Assembly: GCA_003550325.1 (NCBI GenBank)
Contig: QKWP01000030.1
Span: forward strand, 379,999 to 443,998
DNA length: 64,000 nt
Direction of reading: 5' to 3'
Source of the DNA: Gigaspora rosea
Taxonomy: Eukaryota; Glomeromycota; Glomeromycetes; Diversisporales; Gigasporaceae
Numbering within the stretch: position 1 is the stretch's first letter; each line of letters begins with the position of its first letter. Of the stretch, positions 11,577 through 21,392 are shown piece by piece. The notes under the pieces were generated by a model. It had not been told where the DNA came from and searched no databases. It worked only from the letters and a program-made list of their open reading frames with translations. The position numbers and the translations under genes are program-made.

Positions 11577-12254
11577 AAAGGCAAAAATACATAGCAAACA
11601 TATCTCCACTGTTTGCTATGTTTTTTCACTGGTTCTTAGGTGGATTACAAACAGTAATTATTTTTTACTGTGCGCGCTGTGTTCAGCGCACAGAAACAAA
11701 AATTTGCATACATCTTTTCAATAAAGCCGTGCAGAAATAATTGTTATTTTATAAGTAATACACACAGCTGCCAAGCATTTTCTTAGTATTTGCTGCATAG
11801 AAAAAGTTTATAAATTGTGCAGTATCCGCACAGTAAATTTTAATTGAAAAATTAACACTGATCATGAATTAAGATAATATTAAAATTCATTGAGATATAG
11901 GCTATAAAAGGTAAGGTGTCAATTTTTTAAAAATGTTAATCTGTCTGATTTCTTTTGATAGTAGCTCATATTTAATTTTTTACTTTGAACAACTTAAAAG
12001 GCAAAGATTAATTTACTTAAAAAAATTTGGTTTTCACAGTTACAGTCAATGTTTAAAATTTAATGTTCTCATGGTTCTTAATGAAAATTGAGTTTTTTTA
12101 AGAACATTGATATTTAGAAAGGGTTCTCTTATTTAAGAACATTTATCCTTTTGAAATGTTCTCAATGAGAACATTTATAAATTTTCATGTTCTAGATTTA
12201 CTATTAAGAACAATAAAGTATATAAAATATTTATCAATTTGATAATGTGATTTG
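11577..12254. other. Noncoding DNA with AAGAACATT repeats
   Basis: No gene supported. Around 12060-12215 the words AAGAACATT, AATGTTCTCA and TGAGAACATT recur on both strands, giving a small self-complementary cluster. Confidence 0.45.
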
Positions 12255-12269
12255 ATTGTAACAAATTCT
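12255..12269. repeat. Target-site duplication, SINE-like copy A (tail side)
   Basis: ATTGTAACAAATTCT here matches ATTGTGACAAATTCT at 13285-13299 at 14 of 15 bases, as expected for target-primed insertion. Confidence 0.75.
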
Positions 12270-13284
12270 TTTTTTTTTCTGATTTCAAAGTGCCTGTTTT
12301 GGGGCATATACTTTATTTAGCTTATGCATCTGGATTCTACATGGATGAGAGTACAACTAGCTACACGTACACTTTTGGTTTCTAATTTAAGTGGTCTGCC
12401 CAAAGGTTCCATACTAGATGCCATACCTGCAACCCAACCACAAGAATTGCCTATTTAAACTCTCTAATCTACAGTTTCCCACCTAGACTTTCAACTGATT
12501 TGCTAGATGTTTGCATTACCTATGCAGTCAGTCCAACCACCCGGGTCTTTTTTTATAAGATCCCTTAGGACTCCTTCTTATACCTGAAGGTACAATTCAG
12601 CTTATCCTCAATAGGAGACTTGGTAGAGCAGTACCTGTCCCACCATGTATTCACCTACTCTTCGATAAATTATGCATTCACCAAGGTGAACAACTTGCAG
12701 TTAAGAGATACCCAACTGCTACCATTACCTACTTCTGCCCTTATAAGGTTCGTTCTAACCCCGGTACCCACTATCACTTTTTTACTAGTCCTTTACCATT
12801 TTAACAGACTTCCAATCCAGTTGGCCCAGAAGGGTTAATTTATCCAGCATTAGGTGCCATTATGGTTTTTCTCACCCTGGTACCTACTTCTATAACATAG
12901 GTCCTTTTCCTCCAGTACTCAATCTAGCGGCAAGGTTGGTAGACCTTGTTCCTGAGGTCGACATCTGGTTCTTTAGCTCCAGTCCAATATTCCAGTTTTT
13001 TGGTAGTACTATTAAAGATCTTTGCTACCTCCTTACTCGGGTTTTGCCAAATAGGTTTCTGTTTCCCGGTTCCTTGGATTTGTCTGTGTCACAAGACACA
13101 ACTTCGCCCAGAAGCTCCCAATCGAGAAAGTAACCAAGAACTACAGGTAATGTACCCAACCGATCGACAGGAAACAGTTACCAGAACACAGGTCTATTTT
13201 TCAAAGCATCATCTGTGGGATTTGAACCCTAGACCTGTCACTTGGGAGTAACAACTTACCAACTTCCCTAAGTCACCACACTCT
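12270..13284 (-). mobile_element. tRNA-headed SINE-like element, copy A
   Basis: A retroposon of about 1 kb on the minus strand. Its head (about 13284 downward) looks tRNA-like: a box-A-like TGACTTAGGGAAGTTGG and a box-B match GGTTCAAATCC. The tail at 12270 is a poly(A) seen as TTTTTTTTT on the plus strand. The 15-base flanking duplications (12255-12269, 13285-13299) mark the insertion. Copy B at 28418-30303 is colinear with it over the whole body in the opposite orientation. The short open frames inside (for example around 12620-13250) are not conserved reading frames. A body of about 900 bases after the tRNA-like part is long for a SINE; a LINE partner was not seen in the window. Confidence 0.75.
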
Positions 13285-13299
13285 ATTGTGACAAATTCT
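13285..13299. repeat. Target-site duplication, SINE-like copy A (head side)
   Basis: ATTGTGACAAATTCT, partner of 12255-12269. Confidence 0.75.
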
Positions 13300-13322
13300 G
13301 TGTAAATATATGTACATATATA

Positions 13323-14123
13323 CAGTAGAGACATATTATTGTAGACACATTTAAAAATTTGTACAAAGCTAAATATGTAAAATATAAAGCTAAAAATTAA
13401 AATATAAATTCTTTAAATCTATATCTTTTTAAATAAAAAAAGATCATAAAATTCTATGCAGTACTTTTTAAGATAATTAAACTATAAAATTTGTGCAATG
13501 TTATACAAGTATGAAAATAGTAATTTTTTAAAACTTAGTTGTCATAATTGCTGTATATTAAAAGTTAATTTTTTATTAAATAAACAAAACTTTTTTTTAA
13601 GTGAAATTTATTCAGTATAACAAATTATATATAATTCTAAATTTTTAGAAATTTTAAAATAATTTTAAGTTAAATACTATTAGTAAATATAAAAGATAAA
13701 TTATTTAATTTAAAATTAATAAACTGCTAAAAATAGTAATTTGATTATTATATATAGTAATCTAATAAATTTTTTCAAAAAATTATAAAATTTTCAGAAT
13801 ATATATAATTTGTTATACTAAATAATTTTATTTTAAAAAGTTGCTAGTCTATTTGATAAAAAATTAAGTTTATATATTACTATATTTAATAAGTCTAATT
13901 ACTATTAAATCCTAGTAAAATATAGAAAATCATACTTATATAAAATTCTAAATTTTACTTAAACTTAATTATTTTAAAAACTATTGCATAGAATTTTTTA
14001 AACTTTTTTTTATTTGATAGATATAGATTTGAAGAATTTATATTTTCATTTTTAGCTTCATATCTTAGATATTTAGTTTTGTACAAATTTTTAAAAAGTG
14101 TCCACAATATTATGTCCCCACTA
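13323..14123. mobile_element. Tc1/mariner-like foldback MITE, about 800 bp
   Basis: Flanked by TA on both sides (13321-13322, 14124-14125). The left end CAGTAGAGACATATTATTGT pairs with the complement of the right end, TAGTGGGGACATAATATTGT. Pairing continues through TTTGTACAAAGCTAAATAT and further inward to an inner hairpin, CAAATTATATATAATTCT against ATATATAATTTG (13620-13815). TA duplication and CAGT-like ends suggest the Tc1/mariner superfamily; there is no transposase. Confidence 0.65.
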
Positions 14124-14216
14124 TATGTATGTATATACTGTATATATTATGTATAGCATATATGTTTAAAGTTGTACAATATAGATAACAAATAAATATT
14201 TTAGAAAATAGCCTTT

Positions 14217-14750
14217 AATTACCGATCCGGATAAGATCTGCAGAATTTTTATATTAGAATTTGGAGCAAATTACTATGATTTTTATTATATAATGGAATC
14301 TGAGGTCGGTCCAATGAAAAATATTTTTTATTAAGTTAATAGCTCATGCCAATTAATTGAAAGTTGTAGAGCTCACTGAGACGCATCTAATAGTAGTTAG
14401 ATCATTCAAATCGGCCCAGTGTACACTGAGATATTGCTAAAAAACGATTGGCCAACTATATAAAATTCCATGTAAACAAACTAAAAACTTTATATAGCCG
14501 GTCAATTATTTTTTAGCAATATCTCAGTGTATACTGGGCTGATTTGAATAATAAACTACTATTAGATGCGCATTATGAGCTCTACAACATTCAATTAATT
14601 GACACGAGCTGTTAATTTAATAAAAAAAATACTTTTCATTGGACCGACGTCAGATTCCAGCATACAATAAAAATTTATATTGTACTTATCCCCAAAATTT
14701 ACTATTGTCCCAATATGGCAATATTGCCAATCTTATCCGGATCATCAATT
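14217..14750. mobile_element. Foldback element, about 530 bp, with shared core
   Basis: Outer arms GATCCGGATAAGAT (14224) and ATCTTATCCGGATC (14730) pair. Inner arms carry TTAATTGAAAGTTGTAGAGC and AAATCGGCCCAGTGTACACT (14408) with complements near 14580 and 14520. The loop centre is near 14475. Its arm sequence is the full-length relative of the half-elements at 39903-40085 and 58560-58800. Confidence 0.8.
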
Positions 14751-14884
14751 AAAAATTTTTAAAATAAAATAGTCATTAATTATATCAGCAAAATTTTAAA
14801 GGTGATATATATCAATAGTAATTACAATTTATATACAACAACCCTGCTAAGCATTATTATTATTGATTATTAACAATATACTGT

Positions 14885-15539
14885 TGTTATAGAATGATAG
14901 TTTATTATATTACCTTATTATTTTATTATTTATTTTTATTATTATATTTTATTATTATATTGTATTATATTATTATCTTGAGAAGTTAGAATAGTTAATA
15001 CCGCTTATAACGCTTATACCGATTATAACGCTTATAACGATTATCATGCTTATAACGCTTATGACGCTTATAACGCTTATGATGCTTATAACGCTTATGA
15101 CGCTTATAATGCTTATGTTGCTCTTGTAGATTATAGTATTTATCATTGTAAATTAACGCTTATAACGCTTATTCTAAAATGTATTCAAAGACACAGAATT
15201 TCCCTTAGTAAACTAGACCAAGACACCCCACTTCTCCTTCTATTTATTATACATCTTGTACTGGGATTTCTTAGGAACAGAAACCTAAGGATAGCCCTAT
15301 CTTAGATTATTAATAAAGAAACTATTTATCTTAATAACACCAAGTTTATTATCAAGTAATAGTAAAATCGATAATTCCTCATTGAATACTCTCACGAACT
15401 GCCCTTAGAGAAGAGTATAATTTCTTACAGACTAAGGAATTATACCTACCTCTTGGACACCGCTATAAACCGATAAAGGATCCCTGTAGCCGTGTCGTTG
15501 TTATAGTAAGGAGTAAAAGAAGGCCTCCCTACTGTAACA
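14885..15539 (+). repeat. 5' LTR
   Basis: Begins TGTTATAGAATGATAG and ends ACTGTAACA, the TG...CA form. It carries a minisatellite of GCTTATAAC-like units (about 14999-15122). Confidence 0.9.
14999..15122 (+). repeat. GCTTATAAC minisatellite in the 5' LTR
   Basis: About a dozen 9-10 base units, mostly GCTTATAAC, GCTTATGAC or GATTATAAC. The 3' LTR has the same array with a slightly different unit order (about 23653-23770). Confidence 0.85.
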
Positions 15540-15541
15540 TT

Positions 15542-15560
15542 TGGTGCCTTCTGGCGGAAT
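15542..15560 (+). other. Candidate primer-binding site
   Basis: TGGTGCCTTCTGGCGGAA starts two bases after the 5' LTR. The TGG start and position fit a tRNA primer-binding site; the tRNA was not identified. Confidence 0.55.
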
Positions 15561-15609
15561 CATTTAAAACATTTGGATATTATTGAAGATATTTGAAAAC
15601 CTCTACAAC

Positions 15610-15800
15610 TCTAGCTGCTGCTGTTCGTCCTGGAAGTCTCTTTGCCCACGGACTCTATAAAACCTATTTTGCTGCTGCCGTTCGTCCTGGAAGACTCTTT
15701 GCCCAAGGACTCTATTTATTTTAATTGCTGTTTATTTCTCATAACATTTGCTGCTGCTGTTCATCCTGGAAGACTCTTTGCCCAAGGATTCTATCTATTT
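15610..15800 (+). repeat. Triplicated leader module
   Basis: Three copies of a block containing GCTGCTG(C/T)(C/T)GTTC(G/A)TCCTGG followed by CTCTTTGCCCA(A/C)GGA lie between the primer-binding site and the gag start, near 15613, 15672 and 15752. Untranslated leader repeat of unknown role. Confidence 0.75.
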
Positions 15801-15870
15801 AACTAAACTTACTAACAAGATATTACTAACAATTAATTATTTTGAGATTTAGTCAGGAGTCATAAGGCAT

Positions 15871-18800
15871 ATGACTACTGATATTAACGAATTATATAAT
15901 CGATATATTAGAAACCACTTAGTAGAACATCATCAAAACTCTGCTCTTCCATTTCACTCTCTCCAACTACGTGCTCCTGATCTTTCTTGTCAAGAGTGTT
16001 ATCCTCCCCCTCGCTCTAGTGGTCGTGTTTTTGCTCGAACACCTTTTGGAAGATTTTGGCATTGGTATTCTGGTACCTACTCCGCTGATTCCTATACCTC
16101 TCAAACTACTGGAAACTTTATTCGCCTGACTGCTACTAGAGACCCTGCTACTATCCGTGCTTGTATTCGAGATATTATTTTTAGCTGCCGATATCAAATA
16201 GAACTTGACAACCCAAGAGAAATTGCTCTTGCTATTCTTCAACGCTTTACCCATCGAACAACTTTACCTCCTCTTGATTTTGCGGACTATACTACTTTTG
16301 ACCCATACTTAGACACCAATACTGAAAACTATAACCCTCGATATCCGGACTTAGGATATTCTATTATCGAAGGATCTAGCCCTACTTTTAACACTGTACC
16401 TCTTCTTACTACCCCTGAGGATCGCCCCTCTACTCCTCTTGGTTTTAACCTACTCCCTTATAGTGAACATAATAGTGATCTTAGCTCTCACACCCCTTCG
16501 TTCCAACATACTAGCCTACCTGCAAGTCCTACAGTTTTAGCACCTAATCAACAAGATATAGACCTTGAAAATTTCTTTGAAACTACCTCTACTTTTAATT
16601 TAGATAGACTTTTACCAGATACTACTGAAGAAACTAGTGAAGAAGACCAAGAACCTTCCCTAACCTCACCTGTAGACAACTCACCTCCCATTATGGCTGA
16701 ACGAGCGATTGCTGATGCTGCTACTGCTATTAATACCTTAGCTGCTGCGTTTGTCCATGGAGGAGTTGAAAGGAATCTTCTTCCTGTTAATTTCTTTAAT
16801 GGAGATGGAACCCAAGACCCACTCGAATGGTATTCAGAATTCAAGCGTGCTGCCGTTGCTAACCGATGGAATGCTGCCCGGAAATTAGAACTTGTCCCTG
16901 TCTACTTGAAAGGAATTGCCTTAGACTGGTTTTCCTCCCTTACCACTAAGCCCACTGTTTTTAGTGATAAGGATAACCAAGATACTAGTTTTAAACACCT
17001 GTTTCTAGACCGATTTGTTACCCCAAAACAAAAAGTTATGTGGCAAAAGCAACTTTTTGATGTCAAACAAGGTGCCAACTCAGTTGATGACTATATTAAC
17101 CGGTTCAGAAAACTGAAGCGACGTGTTGACCCTGACGATGACTTCCCTGATGCCTTTGTAATCCAACTCTTTATCCAAGGCCTTCGTCCTGAGTTTGCTA
17201 TAAATGTACAAGCCTCTGAACCTGCTGATCTTGATGCTGCTATGAAAACTGCTCGTAAATGGGAAACTGGAAAACTTATGGCTTCTCCTAATACCGATAC
17301 AGACCAAGCCATTAAACAACTAACTGAACAAATCGCTCAACTTAGTATTAACCTCGCGCAGAAGCAACCACCTGCTAACCTCTCGGTAAACTATGCTGAT
17401 TCCCCTAAACAAGCCAATCCGATTAAACAACCTCCTACCTGCCATTATTGTGGTCGAACCGGACACTTTATTGCACATTGTCGTCTTAAAAAGAAGAATC
17501 AAAGTAATGAACGAGGAAGAAACAGACAGTCCAATAATAACAACTATCGACGTGACTCTTATAGAAACAGATCTAGAAGTCAAGATAATAGAGACCGAGA
17601 TTATTACAATAGAGACCGAAGCCGCTCTAGAAATAGAAATAATCGTAATGATCGAGATGACTACCGATCTAGAAGTCGAGACCGATCTTCTTCTTGGAGA
17701 CCTAGCAACCGAACCCCCTCACCCTACTACAGAAATGTTAACTATCTTGATGGAACTCCTTCTACCACTACCACTACCAACTCACCTCTTAGTCCACAAA
17801 AATGGGAAACGTTCCTAGACAACCCTTCTGTTCGTACTGCACTATCTTCTTACTTGTACGAAGAAGCTAAAACTGCTAATTTGATCCAGACATCTGCTTA
17901 TACTACACCTGTCAAATGTAATGTTAAAATCAATCAAAAACCACAAGAAGCTATTATTGACAGTGGAGCCTCTATCAGCATGATCGCACACCAATTAGTC
18001 CAAGATCTAGGATTAAAAATAGAACAAGCCTCTCTTAGCCTTATCATACCTGCTACTGGAACCCCTTCTCGTCCTTTGGGAATTATTCGAGACTTACCTA
18101 TAGAAATAGATGGTGCTATTATTCCTATTACCGTTGAAGTAGTCCCTGCCACCTCTTACTCATTATTGCTTGGAAATGACTGGTCAAAGAAAGTTGAAGC
18201 CAGTTACAATTGGAAAAATGGATGCTACTCTTTTAAGTGGAAAAACAAGAAACATACCGTTCCTACTTCCTATGAAAGTAACCAACCATTACCCTCACAA
18301 CCTACTGTTACCGACCCTGCTGAATTAGACACTTATGAACAGGAATACTTAGTCCCTCAAGAAGCTTATGCTTTTATCACCACCCATGAACCAGACATTA
18401 CCCCTACCTCTGATGATGATACCAACCCATGGATTATCCACCAGCCTAGACATAGAAAGCGTGCCCCTCCTAACTCTCGTGTATGTGGCAATTGTGGCTC
18501 ACCTGAACATCTCTTTGCCAACTGCCCTACCAACCGTTGTAATCGCTGTCGACAGGATGGACATATTGCTGTCCACTGCCCACAACAAGTACCAAAGCGG
18601 ACCTCTTGCCGTACCTGCAATGGTAATGACCATTTGTACCGAAACTGCCCTGAAAATATTTGTCATACCTGTAGAGCAACTGGACATATTGCCGTTGACT
18701 GTTCTTTTGGAGCCCTTAAGGAACAGAACCGAATTTGCCAATGTGGATGTAATCCGGATGATATTGAAGCCCGTCGAATGTATAACTTTAGTACAAGGCG

Positions 18801-19806
18801 TACTCACCACTGCTGTCACTGCAAGAAACCAAATAGACCAGAAGACCTACAAGTTCTTAACAATCAGTTTGTTTGCCGAGGATGTGTCTCTGACTATTAT
18901 TATGAACTCCCTCTTGATGACCCTCAACGTATATATTATTATAGCCACGGAGAAGGACGTGGAACCCTTGTCCAATGTAAAATCTGTGGAGAAACTAGAC
19001 CTACCTCTAAGATGAATAATCTAGAAAGCCTAGAACAAGCCCTTTGGTTTTGTGACCTTGAACACCTCTATGCTTATAAAGCAGGACAGGATGTTCTCTA
19101 CAATGCAAATTATAATTTGTGGACCAGAATCAGACATTATACCGAGTCCAACAGGAGTGCTGGATCTCAGTATGAAATGAACCAGACTCGTATCTTCCGA
19201 CTTGCAAAGATTTTCTTACAAGAATTGGACCAAAGCCTGACTGAAGCCTTAGAACCTTTAATGACTGATCGTATTAACCAACCTTGGAGTCAGGAAGAAA
19301 TGCAATTAGTACTTCGTGCTGAACATGGTATATTAGAAGGGAATGAAGAATTTCAATTACAACAGACCCTTGAAATTTCCTTCGACACTAGCCATCCTGA
19401 ATTCTGTAAAGAAACTGCTCTCGCTAATCTTAGAAGAAACTTCTCAGACACCCCTATTGACCTCTGCAAGGAATGTCTTCATGTTAAGCACCAGGAAGAA
19501 CTTGATGAACATGATGGATACTGTACAGAATGTGTACCTCCACCACCACCAATATTCGAACCAGAACCAGAAGTTATATATATAGAACCTATTCAAAGTG
19601 ATCAAAATACTGTCACTATCGAAGTTTTTGAAACATTACAACAACAAGTTGTCCAACAGAACCAGACCATTGAACAACTTCAACAACAAGTCCAAAAACT
19701 TGAAAACTTTAATCAACAATTACTTCGCCTTATTCACCAAGACACCCAGTACCTACAACAAAGAACTGAAACCCTTGCTACCCTGTTCGCAAATACAAAT
19801 TTTTAG
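15871..19806 (+). CDS. Gag-protease part of the Ty3/gypsy element
   Basis: A 1311-residue reading frame. N-terminal region of unknown fold (1-290); retrotransposon Gag domain with PLEWYSEFKRAA and LDWFSSL (about 300-420); CCHC knuckle CHYCGRTGHFIAHC (about 524-537); an Arg/Ser/Asn-rich basic stretch (about 545-610); retropepsin-like aspartic protease with DSGAS (about 697). Unusually, the frame continues some 600 residues beyond the protease: paired CCHC knuckles (about 872-950, for example CRTCNGNDHLYRNC), further CxxC zinc-like pairs (about 975-1060 and 1170-1210), and a Gln-rich coiled coil near the C-terminus. Domain identities rest on motifs; the extension's role is unknown. Confidence 0.85.
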   Translation: MTTDINELYNRYIRNHLVEHHQNSALPFHSLQLRAPDLSCQECYPPPRSSGRVFARTPFGRFWHWYSGTYSADSYTSQTTGNFIRLTATRDPATIRACIRDIIFSCRYQIELDNPREIALAILQRFTHRTTLPPLDFADYTTFDPYLDTNTENYNPRYPDLGYSIIEGSSPTFNTVPLLTTPEDRPSTPLGFNLLPYSEHNSDLSSHTPSFQHTSLPASPTVLAPNQQDIDLENFFETTSTFNLDRLLPDTTEETSEEDQEPSLTSPVDNSPPIMAERAIADAATAINTLAAAFVHGGVERNLLPVNFFNGDGTQDPLEWYSEFKRAAVANRWNAARKLELVPVYLKGIALDWFSSLTTKPTVFSDKDNQDTSFKHLFLDRFVTPKQKVMWQKQLFDVKQGANSVDDYINRFRKLKRRVDPDDDFPDAFVIQLFIQGLRPEFAINVQASEPADLDAAMKTARKWETGKLMASPNTDTDQAIKQLTEQIAQLSINLAQKQPPANLSVNYADSPKQANPIKQPPTCHYCGRTGHFIAHCRLKKKNQSNERGRNRQSNNNNYRRDSYRNRSRSQDNRDRDYYNRDRSRSRNRNNRNDRDDYRSRSRDRSSSWRPSNRTPSPYYRNVNYLDGTPSTTTTTNSPLSPQKWETFLDNPSVRTALSSYLYEEAKTANLIQTSAYTTPVKCNVKINQKPQEAIIDSGASISMIAHQLVQDLGLKIEQASLSLIIPATGTPSRPLGIIRDLPIEIDGAIIPITVEVVPATSYSLLLGNDWSKKVEASYNWKNGCYSFKWKNKKHTVPTSYESNQPLPSQPTVTDPAELDTYEQEYLVPQEAYAFITTHEPDITPTSDDDTNPWIIHQPRHRKRAPPNSRVCGNCGSPEHLFANCPTNRCNRCRQDGHIAVHCPQQVPKRTSCRTCNGNDHLYRNCPENICHTCRATGHIAVDCSFGALKEQNRICQCGCNPDDIEARRMYNFSTRRTHHCCHCKKPNRPEDLQVLNNQFVCRGCVSDYYYELPLDDPQRIYYYSHGEGRGTLVQCKICGETRPTSKMNNLESLEQALWFCDLEHLYAYKAGQDVLYNANYNLWTRIRHYTESNRSAGSQYEMNQTRIFRLAKIFLQELDQSLTEALEPLMTDRINQPWSQEEMQLVLRAEHGILEGNEEFQLQQTLEISFDTSHPEFCKETALANLRRNFSDTPIDLCKECLHVKHQEELDEHDGYCTECVPPPPPIFEPEPEVIYIEPIQSDQNTVTIEVFETLQQQVVQQNQTIEQLQQQVQKLENFNQQLLRLIHQDTQYLQQRTETLATLFANTNF

Positions 19807-19949
19807 ATAATCCTAGGCATGATGGCAAACTACCTGTTGACTCAGACAACTGTATTAACAGACCCCTTAAACCCCCTGAACACCCTATAAATTTAGTACC
19901 TACCCCTGTATATAGTATAGACACCCTTATCCCCTATGAGGAATATACG

Positions 19950-21392
19950 TTGACCCCAACTACTTCATTAAACACAGGTCCTCTTGCTGCAGATCAAGGA
20001 CTTAAATTTAGACACTTACTTGAGAAATTTGCAGACATTTTCGCAACAGACATTGATGAATTAGGAAGGACTGACTTAGTTTCTCATCGTATTTTTACAG
20101 AAGATGTACCACCCATTCGCTCTAGACCCTATTCTATACCTCCAAGTGAACAGACATTTATTAAAGAGGAAATCCAACGAATGATGAAACATAAACTTAT
20201 CCGGCCTTCGAATAGTCCCTGGACTTCCCCTGTTGTCCTAGTCAAGAAGAAAAATGGCAAACTACGCTTCTGTGTAGACTACCGAAAACTTAACAATGTT
20301 ACTAAAAAGGATGCATACCCTCTACCTCGTATTGATGAAATGTTAAATACTCTTGCTGGATCGCATTGGTTTTCTACTTTGGACCTTGCAAGTGGATATT
20401 GGCAAGTAGCTATGCACCCTCGTGATAAAGAAAAGACTGCTTTTGTAACTCGCTATGGAACGTACGAGTTCAATGTGATGCCTTTTGGACTTTGTAATGC
20501 CCCTGCTACGTTCCAAAGACTAATGGACCGAGTTTATGAAGGGATTGCTTGGAAATTTGTAGTAGTATACTTGGATGATACTATAGTATACTCTCGAACA
20601 TTCGATGACCACCTGAAGCACTTGAATGAAGTGTTTCACAGAATCAAACAAGCTGGTTTGCGACTTAATATCGAGAAATGTAACTTTTGGATGCAAAGAT
20701 TACCCTTCTTAGGCCATATAATTGCACCTAGTGGAATAGCCCCTGACCCTACCAAAATTGAAGCCGTACAAAAGATCCAACCACCGCAGAATATAACCCA
20801 ACTTCGCTCATTCTTGGGATTAGCTGGATACTATAGACAATTTATCCAAAATTTCTCTGCTATTGCTAAACCCTTAAATCGATTGTTACAAAAAGACGAA
20901 CCATATCGATGGACCCATATTCAACAGGAAGCTTTTAATGAACTAAAAGACCGACTTACTGCTGCCCCTATATTAGCCTACCCTAATTTCAGAAAGACCT
21001 TTATCTTGGCCACCGATGCTTCTTACTATGGATTTGGTGCTACTCTCAGTCAATTGGACCAAAATCATAAGGAACACCCCATTGCCTATGCAAGCAAAAG
21101 TCTACGAAAAGAAGAAGTAAACTACGGCGCAACCGAACTAGAATGTGCTGCTGTAGTATGGGCAATCGAACACTTTCATAAATACCTAGGCGCTACCAAG
21201 TTCATCTTAGTTACAGACCATTCAGCATTGAAATGGCTACGTACTTCTGAACCTAAAGGAAGAATTGGAAGATGGATTCTTAAACTCCAACCTTATAACT
21301 TTGAAATCTTTCACAAACCTGGAAGAATCCACTCTAATGTTGATGCTCTATCACGCCTACCGACCCAGACACTTAAATCATCTAAATCATGA
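19950..21392 (+). CDS. Reverse transcriptase and RNase H part
   Basis: RT motifs in order: SPWTSPVVLVKKKNGKLRFC, YPLPRIDEML, FSTLDLASGYWQVAM, FGLCNAPATFQRLMD, and the catalytic YLDD at about 20,570. Connection and RNase H follow with ILATDASYYGFGATLSQ and VNYGATELECAAVVWA, then VTDHSALKWL. The family is Ty3/gypsy. Copies RNA to DNA and degrades the RNA strand in the element's particle. Confidence 0.9.
   Translation: MTPTTSLNTGPLAADQGLKFRHLLEKFADIFATDIDELGRTDLVSHRIFTEDVPPIRSRPYSIPPSEQTFIKEEIQRMMKHKLIRPSNSPWTSPVVLVKKKNGKLRFCVDYRKLNNVTKKDAYPLPRIDEMLNTLAGSHWFSTLDLASGYWQVAMHPRDKEKTAFVTRYGTYEFNVMPFGLCNAPATFQRLMDRVYEGIAWKFVVVYLDDTIVYSRTFDDHLKHLNEVFHRIKQAGLRLNIEKCNFWMQRLPFLGHIIAPSGIAPDPTKIEAVQKIQPPQNITQLRSFLGLAGYYRQFIQNFSAIAKPLNRLLQKDEPYRWTHIQQEAFNELKDRLTAAPILAYPNFRKTFILATDASYYGFGATLSQLDQNHKEHPIAYASKSLRKEEVNYGATELECAAVVWAIEHFHKYLGATKFILVTDHSALKWLRTSEPKGRIGRWILKLQPYNFEIFHKPGRIHSNVDALSRLPTQTLKSSKS

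Noticed and set aside
12620-13251. Overlapping open frames of 65-101 codons
   Set aside because: They lie inside the SINE-like copy A and are not kept in copy B.
14999-15122. CRISPR-like array
   Set aside because: Units are 9-10 bases with no spacers, inside an LTR of a eukaryotic retrotransposon.
15967-18620. Several open frames on both strands overlapping the gag-protease part
   Set aside because: Shadows of the long coding frame, without recognisable motifs.
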